A stretch of DNA of 36,677 bases from Prevotella sp. (lineage in GTDB: Bacteria > Bacteroidota > Bacteroidia > Bacteroidales > Bacteroidaceae), in the NCBI GenBank assembly GCA_017395215.1, contig JAFPVW010000168.1, positions 1-36,677 on the forward strand, read 5' to 3'. Below the pieces are notes generated by a model that was given only the letters and a program-made list of their open reading frames with translations, ran no database searches and was not told the origin of the DNA. Of the stretch, positions 7,218 to 15,431 are shown piece by piece (within the stretch, counting starts at the first letter, position 1; each line of letters begins with the position of its first letter). Both the position numbers and the translations under genes were made by a program.

Positions 7218-10200
7218 TTACTGATGTTTTACGATGTCAATGTCGAACGTCTCGGGTCGTACGAGGTGGTCGAGGAAATAGTAGCGGATGGCGTTCTGGT
7301 AGTAGGGACCGTAGAGGCCGTGCCCCTGTTCGGGGAACAGCATCATGTCGAAGCGCTTGCCGGCCTTCTGCAGAGCGTCGGCCATGCGGACGGTAGAGGC
7401 CACAGGTACGTTCTCGTCGACCTCGCCGGTCATCAGCAGCAGGCGGCCTTTCAGGTTTCCGGCCAGCTCCATAGCCGTCGGAATCTCGCGGCCATAGCCT
7501 TGGTAGGTCTCGGCCCACCACTGGATGTAGGCGTGGTTGTCGTAGTTGCCCGATGCAGCCACGCCGACCTTGTAGAAGTCGGGATAGGTGAGCATGGCGG
7601 TGACGGTCTCGAAACCGCCGCCGGAGTGGCCATAGATGCCCACGCGTGTGGTGTCGATGAAGCTGTACTGGCGGGCCAGCGCCTCGATGGTGTGGCGATC
7701 GTCGGCCAGAGGGTAGTCGCGCAGGTTGCCGTAGCCGTAGCAGTAGAAGTCGCGGTCGCGAAGGGGCGACGAGCCTCGGGGCTGCACGTTGATGACGACG
7801 AAGCCCAGCTCGGCCAGCGACTGGTTGCCGTTGTCGTCGACGGTGAAGCGGCGGGGTATCTGGTCGTCCTGCGGACCGGGATAGACGTTGGTGATGATGG
7901 GGAGTTTCTGGTGATGGGTGCGCTCGAGCTTGCTCGCTTTGCTTGCAAAGAAGGGTGAAGGGTGAAGGGAGGACAGACTGTCACGGAGTGTACTCGGCAG
8001 ATACATCACGCCGTAGAGGTCGGTCACGCCGTCGGCGGCCTTGACGCTGACGAGCGTGGGCTTCACCCAACCGGCTTTCAGATAGGCGGCCTCATCGGAG
8101 CGGAAGAACTCGTAGTGCTTCTTGGGCGAGTCGAGACTGACGACGTTGTAGACGGGCGGCATGTCCATGCGCGAGTACTGGTCGATGGCCCAGTGTCCGT
8201 CGCGCGACAGCTGCAGCGAGTGCTCGCCGTTGCCATAGCTGAGCAACTGCTGGCCACGCCCGTTAAGACCTACCTTATAATAATAGGTATAGTGCGGGTC
8301 GCCGTCCTCCTGGCCGTGGCCGATGAAGATAATCTGGCGCTGAAGGGTATCGATCTTCTCAATACGCCCGGCCACTAAGCGGTCGCCCTGGGTGACTCGG
8401 TTCAGCAGACGGCCGGTCTGGCCGTCGTAGAGGTAGTAGTTGCCGCGACCCGTGCGGTCGCTCCACCAGAGCACCTGGCGACCGTGGTCGAGCAGATGGT
8501 AGTGGAACATATTGACATTGACGTGAGGCCGGCACACCTCGCTTATGACGACGCTGACGTCGCCCGTCTGGGGGTTGATGCGGCAGAGCTCCAGCGTGTC
8601 GACGGAGCGGCTGCGGCGCACGAAGTACTGGCTGTCGCCCTCGCGGTCGAAGTCGAGCTGGATATGGTAGTCGGCATTAGGGGCGATGGGCAGCAGGCGG
8701 CCCTCCTGGGTGTCGGCATTGTACCAGTAGAGGCGGAAGCGGCGTATGGCGTTGCCACCGGGCAGAGGCATCTTCTTCTGCTCCAGCCGGGCGGGCTGCT
8801 CCATCTGGTGGACGAGGTTCAGATAGCCCACGGCTGTGTCGTCGTAGACCATGCAGAAGTAGGAGTGGCCGCGCCAGAAACCCGAGGGCTGGCGCTCGCT
8901 GAGTTCGTCCTTGGCACTGCGGCCGCAGTAGGAGGCGTAGTCGCAGCCGTCGGTGGTCAGCTGCGTGACAGTGCCCGTCTGGTTGTTGCGGACGTGCAGG
9001 TTGTAACGGTCGCCGAGCATGGTGAAGGCCGAGTCGGCGGTGTGGTTCGAGGAGCCATAGCCGAAGCCCCTGCGGCCGCGGTCGTCTTCCTTGACGGGAT
9101 ATTCCTTCAGGTAGGCATCGACGACGGCCTGGTCGTAGGCGGCAGTCTTGCCCGTGCGGGCATCTACCAAATATTTCTTGCCCTCGTGCCTATAGGTGAC
9201 GAAGGGCGTGCCCTCAACAAAACTGGGCGAGGGCGACAGGTGGTAGGTATTGACATTCTTCTCGCTGACGGCCTCGGCACGGTACCAGCCCTCAGCCGAC
9301 AGCAGCCGCTCGACAGCCTTCAGCATGTCGACCGTACCGCCACTGATGCTGCCCTTGGCGTCGTCCATGGGTCGGACAGTCTCCATCAGCAGGTCCTTGA
9401 TCTGGGCGGCCTTCAGGTAGGGGAAGTAGCTGCGCAGCAGGGCGGCAATAGCCGTGACGACGGGAGCCGAGAGCGACGTGCCCTGCGAGAGGCTGTACTT
9501 GTCGCCGGGGAAGACGGAGGCCATATACGTGCCTGGGGCGAAGAGATGGACGGTCTTGCAGCCGTAGTTCGACATCTTGGCACAATGGCCCTGTTCGTCG
9601 CTGGCGCCGATGCGGAGGAAGTTGGGCAGAAAACGGCCCATGCGGTCGACACCCGACGGATAAGAGGGAATGGTGTCGAGGTTACAGCTGTTGTTGCCGG
9701 CGGCACAAATCACCAGCACGTCGCGGTCGGCAGCATAGCGGATGGCGTCGTTCACCATGCGCTCCTGCGGCGAGTAGTACTTGCCGAGGCTGATGTTGAT
9801 GACGCGGGCACCGTTGTCGACGGCGTAGCGGATGCTCGAGGCGATGTCCTTGTCGTACTCGTCGCCATCGGGACTGGCGCGGACTATCATCAGGCGGGCC
9901 ACGTCGGGGGCAATACCGTCGAAGCGGCGGTCCTGCCGGGCGTCACCGGCAATGATGCCGGCCACGAACGTGCCGTGCTCACAGCCCTCGACGGTCAGCG
10001 TCGGGTTGCCGTAGAAGCGGTCGTCGGCATCGTCCATGTTGTCGCCCATCAGCAGGCGCTTGTCCTGGTCATGCTCAATGCCGTAAATATTCTTCTCCAT
10101 CTCGGCCAGACGGGTCAGCGACAGCGAGTCGAGGTTGTCCTTCGACCTGTTGGCTATCTCGTAGTAGCGCAGATAGTTGTCGATATTGGCCTTCTTGCGC

Positions 10201-10676
10201 ATGCGGAGATAGAAGTCGTACTCCTGCTTGTCGGCGGCAGAGTCGCGACTGGCCGTGTTCTTGTATTTAGGATACAGGCGCTTGAACTGGCGGTACTCCT
10301 CGGTGCCGGCACTGGTCATGTTGAACTTTCCGTCGGCGGTGCCGAGGAAGTTCCAGCCGTGTACGTCGTCGGTATAGCCGTTCTGGTCGTTGTCGCGACC
10401 GTCAGCGCGCTCGCCGGGGTTCGTCCACAAGGCTCCCTTGAGGCTGACGACTGTCGTGTCGACACCAGAGTCGACGATGCCTACCACCACCGGCCCGGCG
10501 GGCGTCTTCCCGTTTTTCTTCAGCAGGTCGAGCGCAGCCTGCACATTGGCGCCCTGGCGCTCCGCCGTATAGTTCTTATGCCAGCCGGCAAAGTCCTTCA
10601 ACGACTCTGCCGACTGTGCCGCCCCCGGGAGTGCGGCTGTCAACATATAAAAAGCAATAAGTGATTTGGCCTTCAT
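7218..10676 (-). CDS. Fusion protease: subtilisin (S8) joined to prolyl-oligopeptidase/DPP IV-like (S9)
   Basis: 1152 residues from the ATG at 10676, chosen because it opens a clear signal peptide (MKAKSLIAFYMLTAALPGAA) just downstream of a good promoter; a longer reading from 10736 would cross that promoter. Residues 60-460 form an S8 domain with Asp69 (VDSGVD), His234 (CEHGTFVAG), oxyanion Asn328 (AAGNN) and Ser401 (GTSLSAP), and an insert of about 130 residues between Asp and His. Residues 500-860 look like the beta-propeller of S9 enzymes. The C-terminal hydrolase has Ser1018 (YGHSGGG), Asp1087 (GEVDENVP) and His1119 (EQGHGLYG). Both triads look intact, so one exported protein could combine endoproteolysis with X-Pro-type dipeptide release (inference). 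A heptamer repeat encodes a low-complexity stretch ahead of the hydrolase. It is first in the SusCD operon. Confidence 0.9.
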   Translation of the reverse strand: MKAKSLIAFYMLTAALPGAAQSAESLKDFAGWHKNYTAERQGANVQAALDLLKKNGKTPAGPVVVGIVDSGVDTTVVSLKGALWTNPGERADGRDNDQNGYTDDVHGWNFLGTADGKFNMTSAGTEEYRQFKRLYPKYKNTASRDSAADKQEYDFYLRMRKKANIDNYLRYYEIANRSKDNLDSLSLTRLAEMEKNIYGIEHDQDKRLLMGDNMDDADDRFYGNPTLTVEGCEHGTFVAGIIAGDARQDRRFDGIAPDVARLMIVRASPDGDEYDKDIASSIRYAVDNGARVINISLGKYYSPQERMVNDAIRYAADRDVLVICAAGNNSCNLDTIPSYPSGVDRMGRFLPNFLRIGASDEQGHCAKMSNYGCKTVHLFAPGTYMASVFPGDKYSLSQGTSLSAPVVTAIAALLRSYFPYLKAAQIKDLLMETVRPMDDAKGSISGGTVDMLKAVERLLSAEGWYRAEAVSEKNVNTYHLSPSPSFVEGTPFVTYRHEGKKYLVDARTGKTAAYDQAVVDAYLKEYPVKEDDRGRRGFGYGSSNHTADSAFTMLGDRYNLHVRNNQTGTVTQLTTDGCDYASYCGRSAKDELSERQPSGFWRGHSYFCMVYDDTAVGYLNLVHQMEQPARLEQKKMPLPGGNAIRRFRLYWYNADTQEGRLLPIAPNADYHIQLDFDREGDSQYFVRRSRSVDTLELCRINPQTGDVSVVISEVCRPHVNVNMFHYHLLDHGRQVLWWSDRTGRGNYYLYDGQTGRLLNRVTQGDRLVAGRIEKIDTLQRQIIFIGHGQEDGDPHYTYYYKVGLNGRGQQLLSYGNGEHSLQLSRDGHWAIDQYSRMDMPPVYNVVSLDSPKKHYEFFRSDEAAYLKAGWVKPTLVSVKAADGVTDLYGVMYLPSTLRDSLSSLHPSPFFASKASKLERTHHQKLPIITNVYPGPQDDQIPRRFTVDDNGNQSLAELGFVVINVQPRGSSPLRDRDFYCYGYGNLRDYPLADDRHTIEALARQYSFIDTTRVGIYGHSGGGFETVTAMLTYPDFYKVGVAASGNYDNHAYIQWWAETYQGYGREIPTAMELAGNLKGRLLLMTGEVDENVPVASTVRMADALQKAGKRFDMMLFPEQGHGLYGPYYQNAIRYYFLDHLVRPETFDIDIVKHQ
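7951..7971. repeat. Heptamer array (GGGTGAA) inside the protease gene
   Basis: Three seven-base units (AAGGGTG, AAGGGTG, AAGGGAG) lie in frame and encode the HPSPF stretch of the protease. Immediately left, at 7936-7950, is the small palindrome CTTTGC-TT-GCAAAG. Together they form a low-complexity insertion (SLHPSPFFASKASKLE) between the propeller and the hydrolase domain. Confidence 0.65.
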
Positions 10677-10700
10677 TTCTCTTGTTTCTTTTTTCAAGCT

Positions 10701-10732
10701 GCAAAGGTACGAAATATCCAGCAAACAGCAAA
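10701..10732 (-). promoter_or_regulatory. Bacteroidota-type promoter of the protease-SusCD operon
   Basis: On the minus strand the -7 box TACCTTTGC (10701-10709) and a -33 box TTTG (10729-10732) are separated by exactly 19 bases, matching the Bacteroidota consensus TTTG-N19-TAnnTTTG. It lies 24 bases upstream of the chosen protease start, which supports that start over the longer reading. Confidence 0.85.
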
Positions 10733-10748
10733 ACAAAACACAAAATAA

Positions 10749-12338
10749 TCATTCACCCTGCACTTGTGCGGCAGGCCAGTTGACGAGGAACAGCCGGTCA
10801 GTGGCACGGGTGAAGGCGGTGTAGAGCCAGTGCAGATAGTCGGGGCCGAGCATGTCGTCGGTCATGTAGCCCTGGTCGATGTAGACGTGGCTCCACTGGC
10901 CGCCCTGTGCCTTGTGGCAGGTGACGGCGTAGGCGAACTTCACCTGCAGGGCGTTGTAGTAGCGGTCCTCTTTCAGCTTTTTCAGGCGGTCAGCCTTGAA
11001 TGGCACGTCGGCATAATCCTCCATCACGCGGTTGTAGAGCTGCTGTTGCTGCTCGCGGGTGAGCGACGGCGATTCGGAGGTGAGCGTATCAAGCAGGACC
11101 ATCGCCGTGAGCTCGTAGTCATCGAAGTCGGGGAACGACAGCGTCACCTCGGCAAAACGAAAACCGTGCTGCTCGTGAACATTTCGGATGCGCTGGACGA
11201 CAGCGATGTCACCGTTGGCAATGAAAGCCCCCTCCAAACCTCCCCCTGTAGGGGAGGCTTCCTTTCCGCCCCATCCCTCCAAACCTCCCCCCGAAGGGGA
11301 GGTTTCATTTCCCCCTCTTCGGGAGGGGGTCAGGGGGAGGCTTTCACCTCTACGGGAGGGGGCCAGGGGGAGGCTTTCACCTTTACGGGAGGGGGCCAGG
11401 GGGAGGCTATAGTTATTCTTCACAATCATCAGGCGGTCGCCCCGGCAGAGTTCCTCATCGCGGTCGAGGACGGTCGAGCGGATGCCCTGATTGTAGATGT
11501 TGGCACGCTTGTTCGAGCGGGTGATGACGATGGTGTCGTCGATGCCCGTCCGGCTATAGCTGGTGGCAAGCGACTCTATCAGCTCGTCGCCGGGCACCAC
11601 CTTGACGTCGGAGAAGCCGGCAAGGCTGATTCGGGGAGCTCCCACCCAGCCACCCCCCGCAGGGGACGCTTCCTCACGGAAAAGGGTTCTGATTCTCGTC
11701 GCATTAAAAAGAATACCCGACTCCTGCGACTGGCGGAGTACCTCGCTGAGATTAGCCTCGCTGACCGTCATGCCATAGCCCCTAAGCACCGACGCCGACA
11801 GTGCCGGGCTCTCTGTCTCGCCCACCGGCGGCAGCTGGGCGGGATCGCCAATGAGCAGCATGCGGCAATTATTGTCTAAGCCATAGACGAACTCCACGAG
11901 ATCGTCAAGCAAGCATCCTGAGCCAAAAACCGACTCGCCCAGTCCCTGGTTGGCAATCATCGACGCCTCGTCGACGATGAAGAGCGTATCGCGCGCGGTA
12001 TTGAAGTTCAAGCTGAAACCGCCCTCCAACGACTTCTGGCGGTAGATGCGGCGGTGGATGGTGTAGGCGGCACTGCCGGCATAGAGCGAAAATACCTTTG
12101 CAGCGCGGCCTGTCGGTGCCAGCAGCACCAGTTTCTGGCCGAGAGCCGTCAAGGCCCGCACGATGGCAGCTGCCAGTGTCGTCTTTCCCGTTCCCGCCGA
12201 CCCACGGAGAATCATTACCGCCCGGCTGTCAGCATCGACCAGGAAGTCGGCAAAAACGCCGATAGCCCGTTCTTGCTCCGCGGTAGGGGGGAATCCAAGC
12301 GACTGCCTGATGCGATATTTTATTTCATCATTGACCAT
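10749..12338 (-). CDS. RecD-like ATP-dependent DNA helicase (superfamily 1) with repeat-derived insertions
   Basis: 529 residues. Walker A is residues 46-53 (GSAGTGKT), Walker B 121-126 (IVDEAS), motif III 163-172 (IGDPAQLPPV), and the C-terminal UvrD-like motifs are VTCHKAQGGQW and YTAFTRATDRLFLV. This is the Bacteroidota AAA-family/UvrD-C helicase related to RecD2; DNA unwinding in repair is expected, but the exact role is unknown. Two low-complexity inserts interrupt it: about 223-237 (ASPAGGGWVGAP) and 311-371, the latter with three 11-residue units (SLPLAPSRKGE-like) and two SPSGGGLEG-like units. These are translated palindromic repeats; the enzyme core reads through on both sides, so the gene is probably functional. 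It is transcribed divergently from the DUF3822-rsmD pair. Confidence 0.9.
   Translation of the reverse strand: MVNDEIKYRIRQSLGFPPTAEQERAIGVFADFLVDADSRAVMILRGSAGTGKTTLAAAIVRALTALGQKLVLLAPTGRAAKVFSLYAGSAAYTIHRRIYRQKSLEGGFSLNFNTARDTLFIVDEASMIANQGLGESVFGSGCLLDDLVEFVYGLDNNCRMLLIGDPAQLPPVGETESPALSASVLRGYGMTVSEANLSEVLRQSQESGILFNATRIRTLFREEASPAGGGWVGAPRISLAGFSDVKVVPGDELIESLATSYSRTGIDDTIVITRSNKRANIYNQGIRSTVLDRDEELCRGDRLMIVKNNYSLPLAPSRKGESLPLAPSRRGESLPLTPSRRGGNETSPSGGGLEGWGGKEASPTGGGLEGAFIANGDIAVVQRIRNVHEQHGFRFAEVTLSFPDFDDYELTAMVLLDTLTSESPSLTREQQQQLYNRVMEDYADVPFKADRLKKLKEDRYYNALQVKFAYAVTCHKAQGGQWSHVYIDQGYMTDDMLGPDYLHWLYTAFTRATDRLFLVNWPAAQVQGE
11226..11408. repeat. Five family A palindromes clustered in the helicase gene
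   Basis: Two copies read on the minus strand (about 11226-11260 and 11271-11305, 45-base period). Three read on the plus strand (from 11318, 11351 and 11384, exact 33-base period). Each has a short C/G stem with loops such as TGTA, CGAA or TTCG and a G-rich tail AGGGGGAGGCT. Both periods are multiples of three, so the helicase frame is kept throughout. Confidence 0.85.
11638..11673 (-). repeat. Single family A palindrome in the helicase gene
   Basis: On the minus strand the copy reads as a C-rich arm, loop, GGGGG arm and the tail TGGCTGGGTGGGAGC, close to the susD copy at 3744. It encodes the insert SPAGGGWVGAP at about residues 225-235, in frame. The stem is partly decayed, which suggests an older insertion. 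Confidence 0.7.
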
Positions 12339-12355
12339 TATTCAGATTTTTTTCG

Positions 12356-12364
12356 TACCTTTGC
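12356..12364 (+). promoter_or_regulatory. -7 box of the DUF3822-rsmD promoter
   Basis: TACCTTTGC lies 26 bases upstream of the ATG at 12391. No good TTTG is found at the expected -33 spacing; the nearest is a weak TTG near 12331. It faces the minus-strand box at 12368-12376 only three bases away, so each start site should fall in or next to the other promoter's -7 box. Confidence 0.75.
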
Positions 12365-12367
12365 GGC

Positions 12368-12376
12368 GCAAAGTTA
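12368..12376 (-). promoter_or_regulatory. -7 box of the helicase promoter
   Basis: Read on the minus strand this is TAACTTTGC, 29 bases upstream of the helicase ATG at 12338. A TTTG on the minus strand at 12401-12404 gives a 24-base spacing, longer than the usual 19-20. It is arranged head-on with the plus-strand box at 12356-12364. Confidence 0.65.
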
Positions 12377-12390
12377 CGAAAAATAATTGA

Positions 12391-13236
12391 ATGGAAGAAA
12401 CAAACCGTATGATAAATAGCAGCCGGCGCATGTATATCCGCATCGGGGAGTACCATCTGTCGTTCTCGACCATCGACACGGAAGACACAGAAAACCCCAT
12501 CAGCTACGAGCCTTACGTGGTGAAGAGCAACATGTCGATAGCAGCCAACCTGCGCGAGGCGCTGAAAGGTGCCGGACTGAAACAGATGGGCATCGTCAAG
12601 GCTGTAGTACTGATTGACGCGCCGATACTGCTGATTCCCGTGGAGGCATTCGAGGAGCAGAATATGGACGAGATGTTCAGGCACTCCTTCCCGAACAGGA
12701 AACAGGAACAGGTGCTATACAACGTGCTGCCCGACCTGAACACTGTTGCCGTTTTCTCCGTGAACAAAGACTTGAAGCTGGTGCTCGACGACAACTTTGC
12801 CGACGTGAAGATAACGGTCGCCATGCAACCCGTGTGGCGGCACCTGCACCGCCGCTCGTTCTTCGGGGCAAGAAACAAGCTCTACGGCTACTTCCACGAA
12901 CAGGAACTCGACATATTCTCGTTCCACCAGAACAGATTCAAGTTCTATAACCGCTTTGAGACCCACCATGAACGCGATGCCCTCTACTTCCTGCTCTACG
13001 TGTGGAAGCAACTGGCACTGAACAACGAGCACGACGAGCTGCACTTGTTAGGCAGCTTCTTCGGCTATGACACACAGGCCGACCGCGACAAGCAGAAATG
13101 GCTGACCGACGAGCTGCACCGCTATCTGCAGAATGTCTACACCATCAACCCCTCGGCAGAGTTCAACCGCGCCCCAGTCACGAAAATCAAGGGCATGCCC
13201 TTCGACCTGATGGCGCTATTCACAAAAGGACAATGA
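12391..13236 (+). CDS. DUF3822 family protein
   Basis: 281 residues with no signal peptide or membrane segment. The protein matches the Bacteroidota-restricted DUF3822 family in length and layout: an N-terminal beta-rich half (YIRIGEYHLSFSTID), a middle segment (VYNVLPDLNTVAVFSVNKDL equivalent at about 110-130) and a C-terminal half with FYNRFETHHERDALYFLLYV and LLGSFFGYD. The fold recalls the actin-like ATPase superfamily, but I cannot show catalytic residues. In this phylum the gene typically sits next to rsmD, as here, where its TGA overlaps the rsmD ATG (ATGA). The molecular role is unknown; linkage to rRNA methylation is by context only. Confidence 0.85.
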   Translation: MEETNRMINSSRRMYIRIGEYHLSFSTIDTEDTENPISYEPYVVKSNMSIAANLREALKGAGLKQMGIVKAVVLIDAPILLIPVEAFEEQNMDEMFRHSFPNRKQEQVLYNVLPDLNTVAVFSVNKDLKLVLDDNFADVKITVAMQPVWRHLHRRSFFGARNKLYGYFHEQELDIFSFHQNRFKFYNRFETHHERDALYFLLYVWKQLALNNEHDELHLLGSFFGYDTQADRDKQKWLTDELHRYLQNVYTINPSAEFNRAPVTKIKGMPFDLMALFTKGQ

Positions 13237-13790
13237 GAATTATCACAGGCAAATACAAGGGGCGCCACTTCGACATACCGCGTACGTTCAAGGCCCGTCC
13301 GACGACGGACTTTGCCAAGGAGAACATCTTCAACGTGCTGAATGCCTATTTGGACTTCGACGGTGCCACGGCCCTCGACCTCTTCTCGGGTACGGGCAGC
13401 ATCACGCTCGAACTGCTGTCGCGCGGCTGTAGCCGCGTAGTCAGCGTCGAGCAGGACCGCGACCACCACCGCTTTATCAAGCAATGCTTGGAAAGCCTCA
13501 GCCTCAGCCAGGGGACAGTTCTTCCTATCCGTGGCGATGTGTTCCGTTTTGTCAGGAGTTGCAAGCAGCAGTTCGACTTTATCTTTGCCGACCCGCCCTA
13601 TGCGTTGAAGGAACTGCCGGCCATCCCCGGCCTCATCCTTGAGAAAGGACTGCTGAAGGAGGGCGGCGTCTTCGTCTTCGAACACGGCAAAGACCACGAC
13701 TTCTCCAGTCACCGCTGCTTCCGCGAGCACCGTGCCTATGGCAGCGTAAACTTCAGTATCTTTACATCAGAATGTGACGAAAGCCGTTAG
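13233..13790 (+). CDS. rsmD: 16S rRNA (guanine966-N2)-methyltransferase RsmD
   Basis: 185 residues. The start is the ATG at 13233, which overlaps the DUF3822 stop; it yields the canonical RsmD opening MRIITGKYKGR followed by RPTTDFAKENIFN. The SAM-binding motif is LDLFSGTGS at residues 48-56, an acidic ribose-binding residue follows in SVEQD (71-75), and the N-methyltransferase motif DPPY is at 120-123. The enzyme methylates G966 of 16S rRNA using S-adenosylmethionine during small-subunit assembly. Length and motif order are normal. Its last 24 bases overlap, tail to tail, the end of the minus-strand barrel gene, so no separate terminator fits between them. Confidence 0.95.
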   Translation: MRIITGKYKGRHFDIPRTFKARPTTDFAKENIFNVLNAYLDFDGATALDLFSGTGSITLELLSRGCSRVVSVEQDRDHHRFIKQCLESLSLSQGTVLPIRGDVFRFVRSCKQQFDFIFADPPYALKELPAIPGLILEKGLLKEGGVFVFEHGKDHDFSSHRCFREHRAYGSVNFSIFTSECDESR

Positions 13791-15431
13791 TCCGGCCCAG
13801 CGCTCCCGATGGGTGTCGGACTGGGCCGACGGCATCGGCGCGGTAGACGGGAAGCCGATGGTGCCCTTGTAGACGACGTCGTCAGAGCGGTGGCCGTCGG
13901 CAAGATAGGCTTTGGCATTCAGACCTACGGCCATCCGGCTGAACTGGTGCTGCCAGGTAACATCGACCGACAGCCGGTCGAGGTCGGCACAGCGGAAGGC
14001 GTAAGGCGCAAAGGCGTGCTGGAAGTCGAGGTGGGCTATCTGCTGGTTCTGCATCTCAACATCATACTGGTGGGTGCCGACGGTCTGACGGCCATAGAGC
14101 AGGCTGAGACTGACGGCATCGCGACGGCCCTGCCAGTCGAAGGCTGCCGCGACGAAGGGCGTCAGCGTCTGCAACTTGATGCGGTAGCCCGCCGAGGCAT
14201 AGCACTCCTCATACGTGTCGGCGGTGACGCCGCCCTGCAGGCTCACTTGCACACGACCCTGCCGTCGGGTGGCACGCAGGGAACCCGTCAGCCGGCTGAC
14301 GTCGCGGCTGTAGTTCTGGCGGGTGTCGATGGTGTGGAAGTCGTAGATGTTGTTCTCCTTGTCGATGAGGTATTCCTCGATGATGTTCTCGTAGCCCTTG
14401 CGGAACAGGAAACGCCCCGTACCCATCAGTTCGAAGCGCCATGCCTGCAGTGGTTCGTAGGTCAGACGCAGCAGCGGACTGACCGTGTGCGTCCGCGACT
14501 CGTAGAGGTTGTAGATGTCGCTCTCCTCAGTCTCCATGCGGTCGTAGGCGTAGTCGGCAGAGAGGTGTAGCCGCAGCTTGCCCTGCCGTGGCGAGAGGTA
14601 CTGCAGGCAGCCGTTGAACTCGTCGATATAGTACATGCGCGACTTGCCGAAGGAGACGCCGCTCTGGCGCGTGTCATAGAGTCCGAAGCCGTAGCAGACG
14701 AAGAAGCGATCCTGCTGGCCGGGACGCCAGTAGCGCAGCTGCATGTGCTGCTTGTTGCGCCCGTAGCCCAGGTCGAGCATCAGCAGGTGGCTGCCCATCT
14801 GCCGGGCGGCACCGGTGCCGAAGCGCAGCCACGTGGTGTTGTTCAGCGCCCTGGGGTCGGTCAGGCGGTAGGCCTGTTCGCCGTAGAACGAGCCTTTCAC
14901 ACCGAGCGTCCACTCACCGAGCGCCAGCCCGTAGTTACCCTCGGCATAGTAGCTGTCGAACTTGAAGTCGCCGCCGCAGGAGTCGGTGGAGACGTAGGGG
15001 AAGTACAGCTCCGGCAGTCGTGTGGCACTCCAGCCGATGCCGCGGTGCTTGCCCTGGGCATACTGGATGCAGCCCGAGAGCGTGCCACTGCGGAGCGTGC
15101 TGTACTCGCCGTAGGCACCGACGCGGTAGTCAGTGGAGCCACGGCCCTCGTAGGGTGTGAAGTCGCCCTCGCCGTCGGCACCGCTCAGTCCGGCATAGAC
15201 GATGGCCGTGTGGTGGCTCAGCAGCGTGTCGTGGCGGGCCGCCCACTCCGTGAAGGCTGGGTTGGCATACAGCGTCATGTCGCTCTCAGCCGCAATGTCG
15301 GCACGGAGCGCCTGGTGGCGGCCTTCCGACGGCGACAGCGTGCAGCCGGCGCGGTCGAGCAGCGACTGCGCCGACAGCGGGCAGTAGCAGGCCAGGAGCA
15401 GGATTGTGGGAAGCAGATATGTCTTGTGCAT
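13767..15431 (-). CDS. DUF6850-type outer-membrane beta-barrel protein
   Basis: 554 residues. The signal peptide is residues 1-21 (LLACYCPLSAQS), followed by a chain rich in alternating aromatic and polar strands and ending in a terminal Phe (LTAFVTF), the usual beta-barrel assembly signal. The sequence lacks a TonB plug. Size, context and the opening LLDRAG fit the Bacteroidota barrel family named DUF6850, which occurs next to DUF4876 lipoproteins and TonB-dependent receptors. It abuts the receptor gene with no gap and is the last gene of this four-gene operon. Its role is unknown; a structural or accessory part in uptake by the neighbouring receptor is inferred. It overlaps rsmD by 24 bases in convergent orientation. 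Confidence 0.75.
   Translation of the reverse strand: MHKTYLLPTILLLACYCPLSAQSLLDRAGCTLSPSEGRHQALRADIAAESDMTLYANPAFTEWAARHDTLLSHHTAIVYAGLSGADGEGDFTPYEGRGSTDYRVGAYGEYSTLRSGTLSGCIQYAQGKHRGIGWSATRLPELYFPYVSTDSCGGDFKFDSYYAEGNYGLALGEWTLGVKGSFYGEQAYRLTDPRALNNTTWLRFGTGAARQMGSHLLMLDLGYGRNKQHMQLRYWRPGQQDRFFVCYGFGLYDTRQSGVSFGKSRMYYIDEFNGCLQYLSPRQGKLRLHLSADYAYDRMETEESDIYNLYESRTHTVSPLLRLTYEPLQAWRFELMGTGRFLFRKGYENIIEEYLIDKENNIYDFHTIDTRQNYSRDVSRLTGSLRATRRQGRVQVSLQGGVTADTYEECYASAGYRIKLQTLTPFVAAAFDWQGRRDAVSLSLLYGRQTVGTHQYDVEMQNQQIAHLDFQHAFAPYAFRCADLDRLSVDVTWQHQFSRMAVGLNAKAYLADGHRSDDVVYKGTIGFPSTAPMPSAQSDTHRERWAGLTAFVTF

Noticed and set aside
8484-10664. 726-codon open frame on the plus strand
   Set aside because: It lies fully antisense to the fusion protease, whose catalytic motifs are intact. 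Its composition (Val/Ala/Gly/His-rich) is typical of a shadow frame in GC-rich DNA.
10677-10736. Longer N-terminus for the fusion protease starting at 10736
   Set aside because: It would read through the promoter boxes at 10701-10732 and place extra residues before a clear signal peptide.
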